This document shows, one piece after another, positions 55,255-64,000 of a stretch of 64,000 bases of DNA. Within the stretch, counting starts at the first letter, position 1. Every line of letters begins with the position of its first letter. Under the pieces are notes generated by a model. The model was given only the letters and a program-made list of their open reading frames with translations, made no database searches and was not told the DNA's origin. The stretch is from Engraulis encrasicolus (Eukaryota; Chordata; Actinopteri; Clupeiformes; Engraulidae): positions 44,805,035 to 44,869,034 of the forward strand of contig NC_085873.1 in NCBI RefSeq assembly GCF_034702125.1. Reading direction: 5' to 3'. A program made the position numbers and the translations under genes.

Positions 55255-55515
55255 AGAGGTTGGATATTTAATAAAGAGGACTCGAAACACGCCCACTCAA
55301 TGCAAAAGCGAGTGCTCAAAATTCGGTCTCCTAAGGGGGCGTTGTCCCTCCTTCTTCTTCTCTTTTCGTGGTGTTTGCACACGACGGGTGCTACCGCCAT
55401 CTACAGCGCTAAGGGGACTTCATTGATTCTCAACCTCAGGACTCCGAAGGTCTCCTAACCGAAGGTCTCCTAAAGGGGCGTTCACCCGACATAAAGTGGA
55501 TACCGGAAAAGAAAC
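55255..55515 (+). repeat. Dispersed element, copy 2 (partner at 25727-25973)
   Basis: See 25727-25973 for shared blocks; here the orientation is reversed. It lies inside the larger element that begins at 54764. Confidence 0.75.
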
Positions 55516-55726
55516 AAAATGACGCTTCTTGTTAGATCTACTTTCTTTGACGGCAGCCTACTTACATTGGGTTGCTACACGGTCTCTTGGCGCCATCATG
55601 TGGTCAACGAGCATGCGTGGAACGACTGGATTTATTGTAATTCCGAATAAAAGGTTACATGACAGAGGAACGTGTTTAATCGGATTTAAAAGAGGATTAA
55701 ACCACCCACTTTAATCGGACTTAAAG

Positions 55727-56088
55727 GGACACTGTGTGAGACTTTTAGTTGTTTATTTCCAGAATTCATGCTGTCTATTCACTAACGTTACCTTTTTCAT
55801 GAATACTGACCACCACCATAAAATTCTAAGTATTCATTATGACTGGAAAAATTGTGGTTTTCATACATGAAAAAGGGGATCTTCTCCATGGTCCGCCATT
55901 TTGAATTTCCTAAAATAGCCATTTTTAGCTGCAAAAATGATTGTAATTGGACCATACTAGAAAATATTTGTTTATTATTAAGTAAACTTTCATGTTAAGA
56001 TCAAATTTGGCAATAGGCAGCCCATTTTCAAACTGCAGCATAGTTGCTGTACCCCTTTTGACCATTTCCTGCACAGTGTCCCTTTAAG
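55727..56088. mobile_element. MITE (AGGGACACTGTGTGAGA ends), copy 1
   Basis: Ends AGGGACACTGTG and CACAGTGTCCCT, with TTAA on both sides, as in piggyBac-type insertion. No coding content. Copy 2 lies about 200 bp downstream. Confidence 0.85.
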
Positions 56089-56285
56089 TTTAAATCGGAA
56101 TAAACTTAAATCCTGTTCGGTAAGTGTTTACATGATATTTTTAGAGTGGAATTAAGTTTTAATCAGATTTAAAGTGAGTTAAATCGGACTTAAGTGTCTC
56201 ATGTAAACGCATAGACTGACTTACAAAGCTTATGCACGCAGCTCAGCATCAGGTGCATCACTGACAAGGAATACCACTTTGTTGA

Positions 56286-56652
56286 AAGGGACACTGTGTG
56301 AGATTTTTAGTTGTTTATTTCCAGAATTCATGCTGCCCATTCACTAATGTTACATTTTTCATGAATATTTACCACCAGCATCAAATTTTAAGTATTCATT
56401 ATGACTGGAAACATTGCTGTTTTCATACATGAAAAGGGGGATCTTCTCCATGGTACGCCATTTTGAATTTCCAGAAATAGCCATTTTTAGCTGCAAAAAT
56501 GACTGTACTTGAACCATACTAGAAAATATTTGTTTATTACTTAGTAAACTTTCATTTAAAGATCAAATTTGGCAATAGGCAGCCCAGTTTCAATGAGCAG
56601 CATAGTTGCAGTACCCTTTTTGACCATTTCCTGCACAGTGTACCTTTAAAGA
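56286..56652. mobile_element. MITE (AGGGACACTGTGTGAGA ends), copy 2
   Basis: Same orientation and interior as copy 1. The flanks are now TTGA and TTAA, so one side has mutated. Confidence 0.85.
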
Positions 56653-56861
56653 GCACTGCAGACAAAGAATCAATGTAAATAAGGAGCGTGAAGGGAAGAG
56701 CAGCACATCTGGTGTGACTCTGTTTAATTTCTGTGAGTAGTTTCCTCCTGGCTCATTAAGAGTATAGACTACACCGAGTGATAGAGGAACAGATAAAGAG
56801 GATGAATCACTGTGGAGAGAAGAGGGGAGGACACTGAGAGAGAGAAGGCTGAATAATGGCT

Positions 56862-56892
<31 letters not shown>

Positions 56893-57781
56893 AGGCTGAA
56901 TAAAAGCTTCTGTGTGTGTGAGAGAGACGGACAGACAAACGGAAAAAGATGACAGTACGAAAGAGAGGCTGTACAGTATATCTGTGTATCAGTGCGAGAG
57001 AGAAAAGACTGCCTAATGTCCTCAGGAATCACGTTGGGGTGTTTTATTGTCCCCGGAGGAAGACAACCTAATTGCAATTTAGCATCAGAGCATTATGACT
57101 AACACAATAGTGACCTGCCCATTGCATCTCACTGATCACACAGCAGAGACGCTTAACTCCTCGCTAAGGTAGCATACTGTGCAAAGACTTGATATGGTAG
57201 CCAATATGCAAGTGGCATAACTTTGGCAGTAGCATCAAAGCTTATCGCCAACACAGTAATTGACCTCTCCATTGCTTCCCAATGTTTGCACATAGCCCTG
57301 CACAGCACCAGTAACTCTGCAGCTAGATGAGTTTGCTGTGACAACTTCATATGGTAGTTTATTTGAGGCCTTGGCATAAGCATGGCAGTTTAACATTAAC
57401 AATGGCATGGCCATTACTGCCCATTGAGTGCACACTGCACTCGGCATAGCACTAGGCACAGGCAGCTAACTCTGTGTACAGTACGCTAGCTTAAGCTCCA
57501 TTGTGATGACTTTATTATGCAAGTTATAAATGAGACCCACAGCAAAAAAAAAATCACTGTATTTCATTTATCCTCCAACCTCCTTGAAATGGTCAGAGGT
57601 GCAAAAAAAAGAAACATTTGTGGTTAATGACTGTAACTTCATACCGCACAATATTGTGGCCATTCATTCACATTTAACTCCTTTGAAAGCTTTCCCTTTT
57701 TTCCTTCAGAAAAAAACCCTGAATGTTTCAATTGACCTTAAATTTGTCTCCTATGGTCTAATCATTTGCTATGCCAGTCTA
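56653..57781. other. No gene recognised
   Basis: A GT/GA run at 56861-56925 with a tandem AGAAGGCTGAATAA pair, then ordinary sequence. Confidence 0.3.
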
Positions 57782-58031
57782 CAGGGTTCCCACACATTTT
57801 TCATGAACAAATTTAAGCACTTTTCAAGCACCAAATTTTCAGTTTTCCAGCACCTTTAACTAGGTCACGGGAAGGGGGAATGGGGGTCCTCCCCCAGAAA
57901 ATTTTGTATTTTTAAGATGCAATTTCCTACATTCTAATCAATTTTAGGGTGTCGAATGGCAAATACCATCTGACATCTCACTCCCTCAGATTTTTAGATG
58001 CGTCCCACGCATCTCTATAAGAGGCTTTGGT

Positions 58032-58073
58032 GTCCGTCCGTCCGTCCGTCCGTCCCTCCGTCCGTCCGTCCGC
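58032..58073 (+). repeat. (TCCG)n microsatellite
   Basis: About ten GTCC/TCCG units with one TCCC variant. Confidence 0.97.
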
Positions 58074-58189
58074 CCTCCCGTGATGTGTTTCCCTCCCGTG
58101 ATGCGTTTCTGAATTGTGATTCCCTCCTGTGATTCCCTCTTGTGTCCACAAGGTGGCAGTCGCTCAGTTTTGGCCTGGAGCTCATGCGT

Positions 58190-58716
58190 GCAAACCAACC
58201 GTGCTCTTTGCCAGTGAGAAAAACATGGCGGCACTTCCTGTTGATTTTCACATGAAAGTTTTGCTTAATTTAAAGTCCCTAAGCGACTATAAATGTTGTG
58301 GCTTCCATATATTGATGTAAAAGTGCCCCACGAAGTAATGAAGCACAACAAAGTTACTCCACATTACCATTTGACCACTCGTTTTTCTATGCTAACAGGG
58401 TAGCTAATGTAGCATTGTAAATGATCCAGGGAGAAAGGGGGAAATGTTGTGATTTCAGTCCGCCTGAGGCAACGATTTTCGTGGGGAAGATGACCTGCAT
58501 CTCGGTGGCATTGAACCACGCCCCCGTGCCTTATTTGGCTCGCTCAGCACGTGCGTCCTCAGTCCAATCGCAATGCTTTATTTTCCCCAGACGTTTAATC
58601 GCATTTAAGTGAAAGTGCCATGTATAGCCTACACATCGCAAAATAACTCTTAATCCGATCTATTTAAATCGCATTTATTAAATCGGACTTAAAAATATCA
58701 TGTACACGTAGCCAAT
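58190..58716 (-). mobile_element. Truncated copy B of the 54764 element
   Basis: Inverted relative to copy A and highly similar from the ATTGGCTACGTGTACATGAT end to GCACGG/CCGTGC about 500 bp inward. The other end is missing. Confidence 0.85.
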
Positions 58717-59658
58717 GTCTCATTGATTAGTTTATGGAACTTACGGTTTGTCTGTTACGGTCCACGAAGACAATATCCACGTGAAAACGCAAACGCCTGC
58801 AAACCACTGTTTTGACAGAAATACAGTTCACCTGTCGCCTACTCTGTTTTCTTCCCAAAGCGGCATTTAAAAGTATTCCATGAAATCCAACATCAACGTC
58901 ACTTCAAATAGGTGACAGCATCATGCTCACACATGAAATAACACTTCAGTGAGGGGGGGACATCACTGCTCTCGTATTAAAGTGAAAAGAGAATTTCACA
59001 TTTTAGTTTATTTAATGTAGGCCTATGCAAAATTGCAAATAGCCTATTCATTGAAATCTGTCCAGAAAGGGTTGTAATGTTTGCCTGTTTTTTATGTTTG
59101 TAATTAAAAAAAAAAAAAAAAAATAGCCTAACAAAAATAGAGATTTTATGTTAAAAAAATGTGATATGGGATGGACCGATGGCCCCCCTAAGCTAAATTC
59201 GCCTTAGGTCCCCACATTGCTAAATGTAGTGTAAGGGATTATTTTGAAAAGACAGTAACATGTAATCAGCAATGCATTACAGTTTTTCAGTAAATTGCCC
59301 AACACTGTTGAAATCCTATGGTACTTTTTCAAATCCAGGCTTATACAGTACATGGTAGGCTTATTGATAAATTGCCTTGACAGGTTATGAGGAGGCCAAG
59401 GGGGCGTTTGGGCAAAAAAGGTTCAGAACGGGCATAGACGGACGCATCTGTTGTCCGCCTGTCGGACTTGTTTATGTAGGCCTACCTGGACAATTTATTT
59501 ATATTATTTGGCTTACTGAGTTTGATCGACACAAAATTCAAGCATTTTCAAGCACTTCACAACCTTGAAAACACTTAATTGAAATTCAAGGAATTCAAGT
59601 ACCAGTGGGAACCCTGAGTCTATGGACTCTGTGTTCATACTAGCAGAATAGAGTAGAG

Positions 59659-59863
59659 CAGTGATTCCCAACCAGGTACACGTGTACCACTAGGGGTATG
59701 CAAACACACTGCAGGGGGTACTTTGAAACATGTAATTTTATCAAATACATGTAGCTTAGTTACATTGGGATAGAGAAAGCGGTATAGAACTTGACTTAGG
59801 GGGTACTCATGGCACAACGAAAAGGCTTGGGGGTACACAGACAAAAAAGGTTGGGAGACACTG
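59659..59863. mobile_element. hAT-type MITE (CAGTGATTCCCAACC ends)
   Basis: 205 bp. Ends CAGTGATTCCCAACC and GGTTGGGAGACACTG. Flanks GAGTAGAG and GAATAGAG match at 7 of 8. It interrupts or abuts the LINE-like end at 59866. Confidence 0.88.
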
Positions 59864-59865
59864 GA

Positions 59866-59960
59866 ATAGAGTATCATTTATTAATCAAAAGGGAATTTGA
59901 GGTGTCATACATAAATAAAGAAAATACAGACATTTCACACGTCATTGCACATACATACAA
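59866..59960. repeat. LINE-like 3'-end fragment
   Basis: AGAGTATCATTTATTAATCA and GGTGTCATACATAAATAAAG match 10890-11010 with differences. Confidence 0.45.
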
Positions 59961-59983
59961 CACATGCTTACATCAGGAAGTCA

Positions 59984-59987
<4 letters not shown>

Positions 59988-60051
<64 letters not shown>

Positions 60052-60080
60052 ACTCACTCACTCACTCACACACACACACA
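59988..60080 (+). repeat. Compound microsatellite (TC)n(ACTC)n(AC)n
   Basis: About 58 bp TC, then five to six ACTC, then AC. Confidence 0.98.
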
Positions 60081-60779
60081 GAGCTGTGGTTGTGATGAAA
60101 AGAATGAGAGTGGCTACAGTGGATATTTAAAACCAAATGTGGAGCAGCATGGAGCATTAGTCTACGTACACTGATCTGTCACTTAATGAATTATGCGGAG
60201 AAATCCATAACGACAGGCATTCATTCACAGCAACAGTCGCTCAACAGGCACATTGTAATGATCTTTACTTTAATCCACAACAACAACAGCGCAACAGGCA
60301 TATTATAATGATCTTTACTTAATCCAAAACACTGTCGAGATAATTAGCCTGCTTTTCACACTGAGATAAATAATAGACAAACTTTTTTTTTTTAAATAAA
60401 AAGAGTTTATATAGACCGCAAACAGTATGTGTCACAGTGGGACGCCCAGCTTCATTCCAATTAAAATGGATCCACTGTCTTCACACTGAATACAGACAGG
60501 TAGACAGAACCTCTGCTGGGTTAAAGATGCTCACACTGAGAAAAGGGGAAAAAAGAAAAACAAATCTGAACAATAATAAAAAATACCAAAAACATAAGAA
60601 TATTGCAGTCTGCCAATAGCATTTCTCTCAGTGTGGTGCCCTGATTAGAGTCCATTAAATGAGAGACAGGTAGAAACAGAGTCAGGAGGGGGTTAAAGTG
60701 TCAAGAGTATGAAATGTAAAGTAAACACATCAACTCTCAGAGGAGAGACGATAAAGGCCCCTTCTACCAAAACCTGAAG
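60081..60779. other. No gene recognised
   Basis: AT-rich. A short direct repeat (CAACAGGCA...ATAATGATCTTTACTT) occurs at about 60243 and 60292. Confidence 0.3.
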
Positions 60780-60920
60780 GAATGAGCAAGTCAGCAAGCA
60801 AGTGAGAGGTGGATGGAATGAGTGAGTGAGGGAATGAATGAGTGAGTAAAATGCGTGAGTGAGTGGGTGAGTGAGGCAGTGGAGAGTCTGTGAGTGAGAG
60901 ATGGAGTGAGTGGGCAGGAG
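60780..60920 (+). repeat. Degenerate GAGT/GAAT tandem repeat
   Basis: Many GAGTGAGTG, GAATGAATG and GTGAGTG words. Confidence 0.8.
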
Positions 60921-60943
60921 GGTGTCAGGGTCAATGACTACAT

Positions 60944-61165
60944 CTGAATTGATCATGGAAGACACATGTATGCATGTGCGCACACACAGATGCACACACA
61001 CACACCTGAATTGACCATGGAAGACACATTTATGTAATGGCAAGGCCTTTATGCATGTGCGAGCGCCGCGCACACACACACACACACACCTGAATTGACC
61101 ATGGACGACACATCACATATATGTAATGGCAAGGCAGAGGACATTGGCCTTGACGTGCGCACAGT
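60944..61165 (+). repeat. Minisatellite of CTGAATTGACCATGGAAGACACAT-type units
   Basis: Three units start near 60944, 61007 and 61090, each with a CATGTGCG/CACACA segment; two also share TATGTAATGGCAAGGC. Confidence 0.8.
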
Positions 61166-61312
61166 GCAGAAATGCATGTGTACACACTTGCCCACGTAGC
61201 CTACTATATGTACTGTATGTTCAACCATACATACCATGCATATGAATGCAGAAACATGTCATGTCTCTCTCTCTGTCTCTCTCTCTGTCTCTCTCAGACG
61301 GATGCTCTAGTG

Positions 61313-61641
61313 CAGTGGTTCTCAACTGGAACAGTCTTGGGACCCACCATTTTCCACTCTCATTCTGTCGCGACCCAATTTTTTTAGCGACACTCGAATG
61401 ACTGGTTGCATGCTACTATCTCGCATAAACATTCTGATTTTATCTATGACGACAGATGACACAAGTTCAATCGCCTATCAACATAAAAGTTGCAAATTGT
61501 TGCAGGAAAAGTTGGATGTTTTCTTTTTTTTAGCCAATCAATGAATTACGTTTTTTTTTTTCTACACCACGGCTCCGTGACCCACCCATGACCCCTCCGC
61601 GACCCACTTTTGGGTCGCGACCCACCAGTTGAGAAACACTG
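61313..61641. mobile_element. hAT-type MITE (CAGTGGTTCTCAACTGG ends)
   Basis: 329 bp with a perfect 8-bp duplication CTCTAGTG (61305-61312, 61642-61649). Ends CAGTGGTTCTCAACTGG and CCAGTTGAGAAACACTG. Subterminal GACCCACC/TCGCGACCC words. Confidence 0.95.
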
Positions 61642-61725
61642 CTCTAGTGGTAAGCACTTAAGCATGCACGCACACAAACACACACATGCTTGCTTGCACT
61701 CCTATGGGACACACATTCCAAATTG

Positions 61726-61728
<3 letters not shown>

Positions 61729-61804
<76 letters not shown>
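61729..61804 (+). repeat. (GT)n microsatellite
   Basis: About 76 bp of uninterrupted GT. CA-rich text with CACACGC variants continues at 61980-62160. Confidence 0.99.
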
Positions 61805-61805
<1 letters not shown>

Positions 61806-62239
61806 AGCCTCTGGGCGTCAGGGAGGTGAGCAATTGAGGGCCTCCTATTGAGAGAGCACGTCACTTGAGAAGTCGAATGCTAGTTCAGTATGGTGACAAG
61901 TGTGTGTGGGGCATACGCCTCACACCATATTGCATCACCAAAACACATCAAATGCACACAGACACACGTGCGAAAAAGCACTTGCAGGAAGCACACAAAC
62001 AAACGCACACACACACACACACTTTATCTCACGTGCAGAAAGCAAAAACAGTCACCCATACACGCGCATACGCACTCACTCACACACAGACACACGCACA
62101 CATTTTACCTCAACATGCAGAAAGCAAAAACACACTCATCCACACGCAAACACACACTCTCTCTCTCTAAGTGTGATGGTGTTATCGTCAGGTGGGATGA
62201 TAATGCACTATCTCTTTCAGCCCTGTGCGGCATAATGAA

Positions 62240-62556
62240 TGTGAAAGAGAAAGCCCATTGGGAAACTCCAACTCCCATTGTCATTGTGACACAGCACTCC
62301 ACAGCACACAAGTGAACAGTCAACGAAAGCACACAACGAAATTGCATTTATGCCTCACCCGTGCAAGGAGGCAGCCCTCAGTGGCGCCCCATGGGGAGCA
62401 GTGCGGTGGGACGGTACCATGCTCAGGGTACCTCAGTCATGGAGGAGGATGGGGGAGGGCACTGGTTGATTACTCCCCCCACCAACCTGGCGGGTCGGGA
62501 GTCGAACCGACAACCTCTGGGATGCAAGTCTGACGCCCTAACCGCTCACCCATGAC
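62240..62556 (-). mobile_element. tRNA-derived SINE, copy B
   Basis: Same family and orientation as 1676-1986. B box GGTTCGACTCC at 62508-62498 on the minus strand. A-box region near 62551-62537 (GGGTGAGCGGTTAGG). Confidence 0.85.
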
Positions 62557-62671
62557 TAATGAGCTACCTATAAGTGAGAACACCTGGCTGTAAGCATATG
62601 AGTCTGCAGTCTTTAGCCCTGAAATTTTCAGGAGCTAGAGATACCATGCGTTCCATCTAGTCAGTTGCACA

Positions 62672-62879
62672 GCGTGTTGCCAGATTGGGCGGGTGACCTT
62701 GGGCTACTTGGGATGAGCGTCAAAACAGGAAAAATTGGCCATGAGGTGGTTTTTTTTTCATCCGTTTTGGGCCATAGAGGTCAATGTAACTTGTTGAATT
62801 TGGGCGGAATTTAGCGCATTTTGGCGTTTATTTGAGAACCTTTTCGGCGGGATTTGATCAGACACATCTGGCAACACTG
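62672..62879 (-). mobile_element. hAT-type MITE, CAGTGTTGCCAGAT family, copy 3
   Basis: 208 bp, inverted relative to copies 1 and 2. Perfect 8-bp duplication GTTGCACA (62664-62671, 62880-62887). The first two bases of the left tip are mutated (GC for CA). Confidence 0.92.
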
Positions 62880-62934
62880 GTTGCACAACGTGTTCCAATC
62901 TAACAATGCATTCTGTTTGGCCGTCATGAATGGG

Positions 62935-63200
62935 TGGAAGACTGGGTGTTCTATTCGGAAGGTGAAAAGGTTCTATTTGGGAGTAGGAAATTATTGCAAG
63001 ACTTCGATGTTCCATGTCCAAGGTGAGAAGATTCCATTGTGAAAGTTAGAAGACTGGGTGTTCTATTTTACAAGGTGAAAAGATTCTATTTGGAAGCCGT
63101 CAGTGGATGCAAGATTGTATGTACTGTCTCTAAGGGGAGCAGGTTCGATTTGGGAGCAAGACTCTGTGTTCTGTTTCAAAGGTGAACAAGATGAGCAGGA
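62935..63200 (+). repeat. Degenerate minisatellite, 47-60 bp units
   Basis: About five units starting near 62936, 62996, 63049, 63109 and 63156. Each reads roughly GCAAGACT-GTGTTCTATT-CAAGGTGAAAAGATTC-ATTTGGGAG. Confidence 0.75.
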
Positions 63201-63337
63201 CTAGATCTGCAACGTTAGCAGAGAGCCTTACATGCCCTTAAACACCTCTCTCCAATTGGATGTGGGTGATTTGAAGACACAGACGTGGGATGGGGTTCAA
63301 AAGGTGCGAACAAAACACAAAGATAGACTTTGGCAAA

Positions 63338-63437
63338 NNNNNNNNNNNNNNNNNNNNNNNNNNNNNNNNNNNNNNNNNNNNNNNNNNNNNNNNNNNNNNN
63401 NNNNNNNNNNNNNNNNNNNNNNNNNNNNNNNNNNNNN
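63338..63437. other. Assembly gap
   Basis: Exactly 100 N, a conventional unknown-size gap, so distance across it is not meaningful. Confidence 0.99.
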
Positions 63438-64000
63438 CCTTCTTTTTTCTCTTTTCTTTTTTTGTTCTTGTTTTTCTTTTCTTTTTTACTATTTATAATG
63501 TTTGTATTGAGTATTGAATACTGTATGGTGTGTGATATGGACATGTGTCTGCAATAAAGTTTTATTATTATATACAGTAATCAAATATTGGAGTTGTTGT
63601 GCAGAGTTATTTAACTCCCTACAGAGTTATGAAAAGAACGCCTCTCCTAATTTCAAATGATTTGGCAGTATGAGCAGTACAGTGATCCAAATATTATCAA
63701 CAGCATATCACACAACTCTGGTCACATTGAAAATACCCTAAAGTACCCTTAATCATACATCTCAGTCAGTTGCCTGGATATTGCCTGACCTGTAATTCCG
63801 CACAGCCTCGTGAGCTCCACTACTAGGTCTTGGAGAGCATGCATTGGCTACGCCTTCAGAAAGCATGGCTTTATCCATCATTCTGCCCCTCTTCGCCACC
63901 AACAAATACCTTCAAAAACGTTTTCTGTTGATCTCTAAAGCATCAATGTAGTCTATAATCTGTCCTGCGGTGACTCAATGCGAGCTGCTATTGAAATTGA
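63438..64000. other. No gene recognised; possible LINE-like 3' end
   Basis: T-rich start, then GTCTGCAATAAAGTTTTATT followed by ATTATATA at about 63549. AATAAA plus TTA units could be a retroelement or transcript 3' end. Nothing upstream supports a choice because of the gap. Confidence 0.3.

Larger units (their letters stand above)
54764..56215. mobile_element. Element with GTTTACATGA/AAGTCCGATTTAA ends, copy A, with nested insertions
   Basis: Left end ATTGGCTACGTGTACATGAT followed by AAGTCCGATTTAA; right end, inverted, GTTTACATGAGACACTTAAG followed by TCCGATTTAA. Two other repeats sit inside (55255-55515 and 55727-56088). The left 480 bp recur inverted at 58190-58716. Repeated words AATCGGATTAA occur near both ends. 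Superfamily not determined. Confidence 0.65.
57996..59478. mobile_element. Composite insertion inside the 57782 MITE
   Basis: Starts at GATGCGTCCCACGCATC, itself a perfect 7-bp hairpin, followed by a TCCG array (58032-58073). It holds the inverted copy B of the 54764 element (58190-58716) and ends near GACGGACGCATCTG. An A run lies at 59106-59122. Insertion ends were placed by comparison with the uninterrupted copy at 49181. Confidence 0.6.
57782..59616. mobile_element. hAT-like MITE (CAGGGTTCCCACAC), copy 2, split by a large insertion
   Basis: Outer parts (57782-57995 and about 59480-59616) together match the element at 49181. AGTCTA flanks both sides. About 1.5 kb of foreign sequence separates them. 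The right part also carries a short extra 'GGAATTCAAG'. Confidence 0.85.

Overview
The window is vertebrate nuclear DNA, almost certainly from a teleost fish. It is AT-leaning and intron-rich in style. It is packed with DNA transposons and miniature derivatives, with a few LINE 3' ends, tRNA-derived SINEs and very long CA/GT/TC microsatellites. One exon of a vertebrate gene is recognisable: the last coding exon of the muscle nicotinic acetylcholine receptor delta subunit (chrnd, minus strand, 2362-2544). No other host exon could be supported, and the species cannot be named from what is visible. Two short runs of N (3007-3103 and 63338-63437) are assembly gaps.

Left part (1-16 kb): after the chrnd exon comes a plus-strand transposase-like gene (4502-6746) of a family I recall as DUF7869-type. 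It is nearly intact but has an in-frame TAG. Then come SINEs and an orphan Cys-rich exon (9372-9593). Next is a stack of nested insertions. A zinc-finger plus tyrosine-recombinase-like reading frame (11908-13405) is cut by a hAT-type miniature element and by a small element carrying telomeric repeats. It ends against a second, minus-strand DUF7869-type transposase relic (13430-15565), which is itself cut by two further miniature elements.

Middle part (16-44 kb): I find no host exon. It holds many hAT-type elements with 8-bp target duplications, two 382-bp copies of one element in opposite orientation, a Tc1-like end, a long pyrimidine-biased tract and a minisatellite. It also holds a 5'-truncated L1 with its poly(A) tail, and a LINE 3' end that contains a hairpin repeat with a hammerhead-ribozyme-like core. 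A palindromic element is built from short GGTCCCAC units.

Right part (44-64 kb): a 2-kb hAT-like element, a 2-kb foldback region, clusters of elements that begin CAGTGTTGCCA, relics of a CACTA-like (DUF4218-like) gene and of a hAT transposase, and elements nested in elements between 54.7 and 59.6 kb. The end holds more microsatellites, a SINE and degenerate minisatellites.

The genes do not form a pathway; apart from chrnd, the recognisable coding sequence belongs to mobile elements. The main value of the window is its insertion order, which reading frames and target-site duplications resolve in several places. Family names are from memory of conserved motifs, without database searches.
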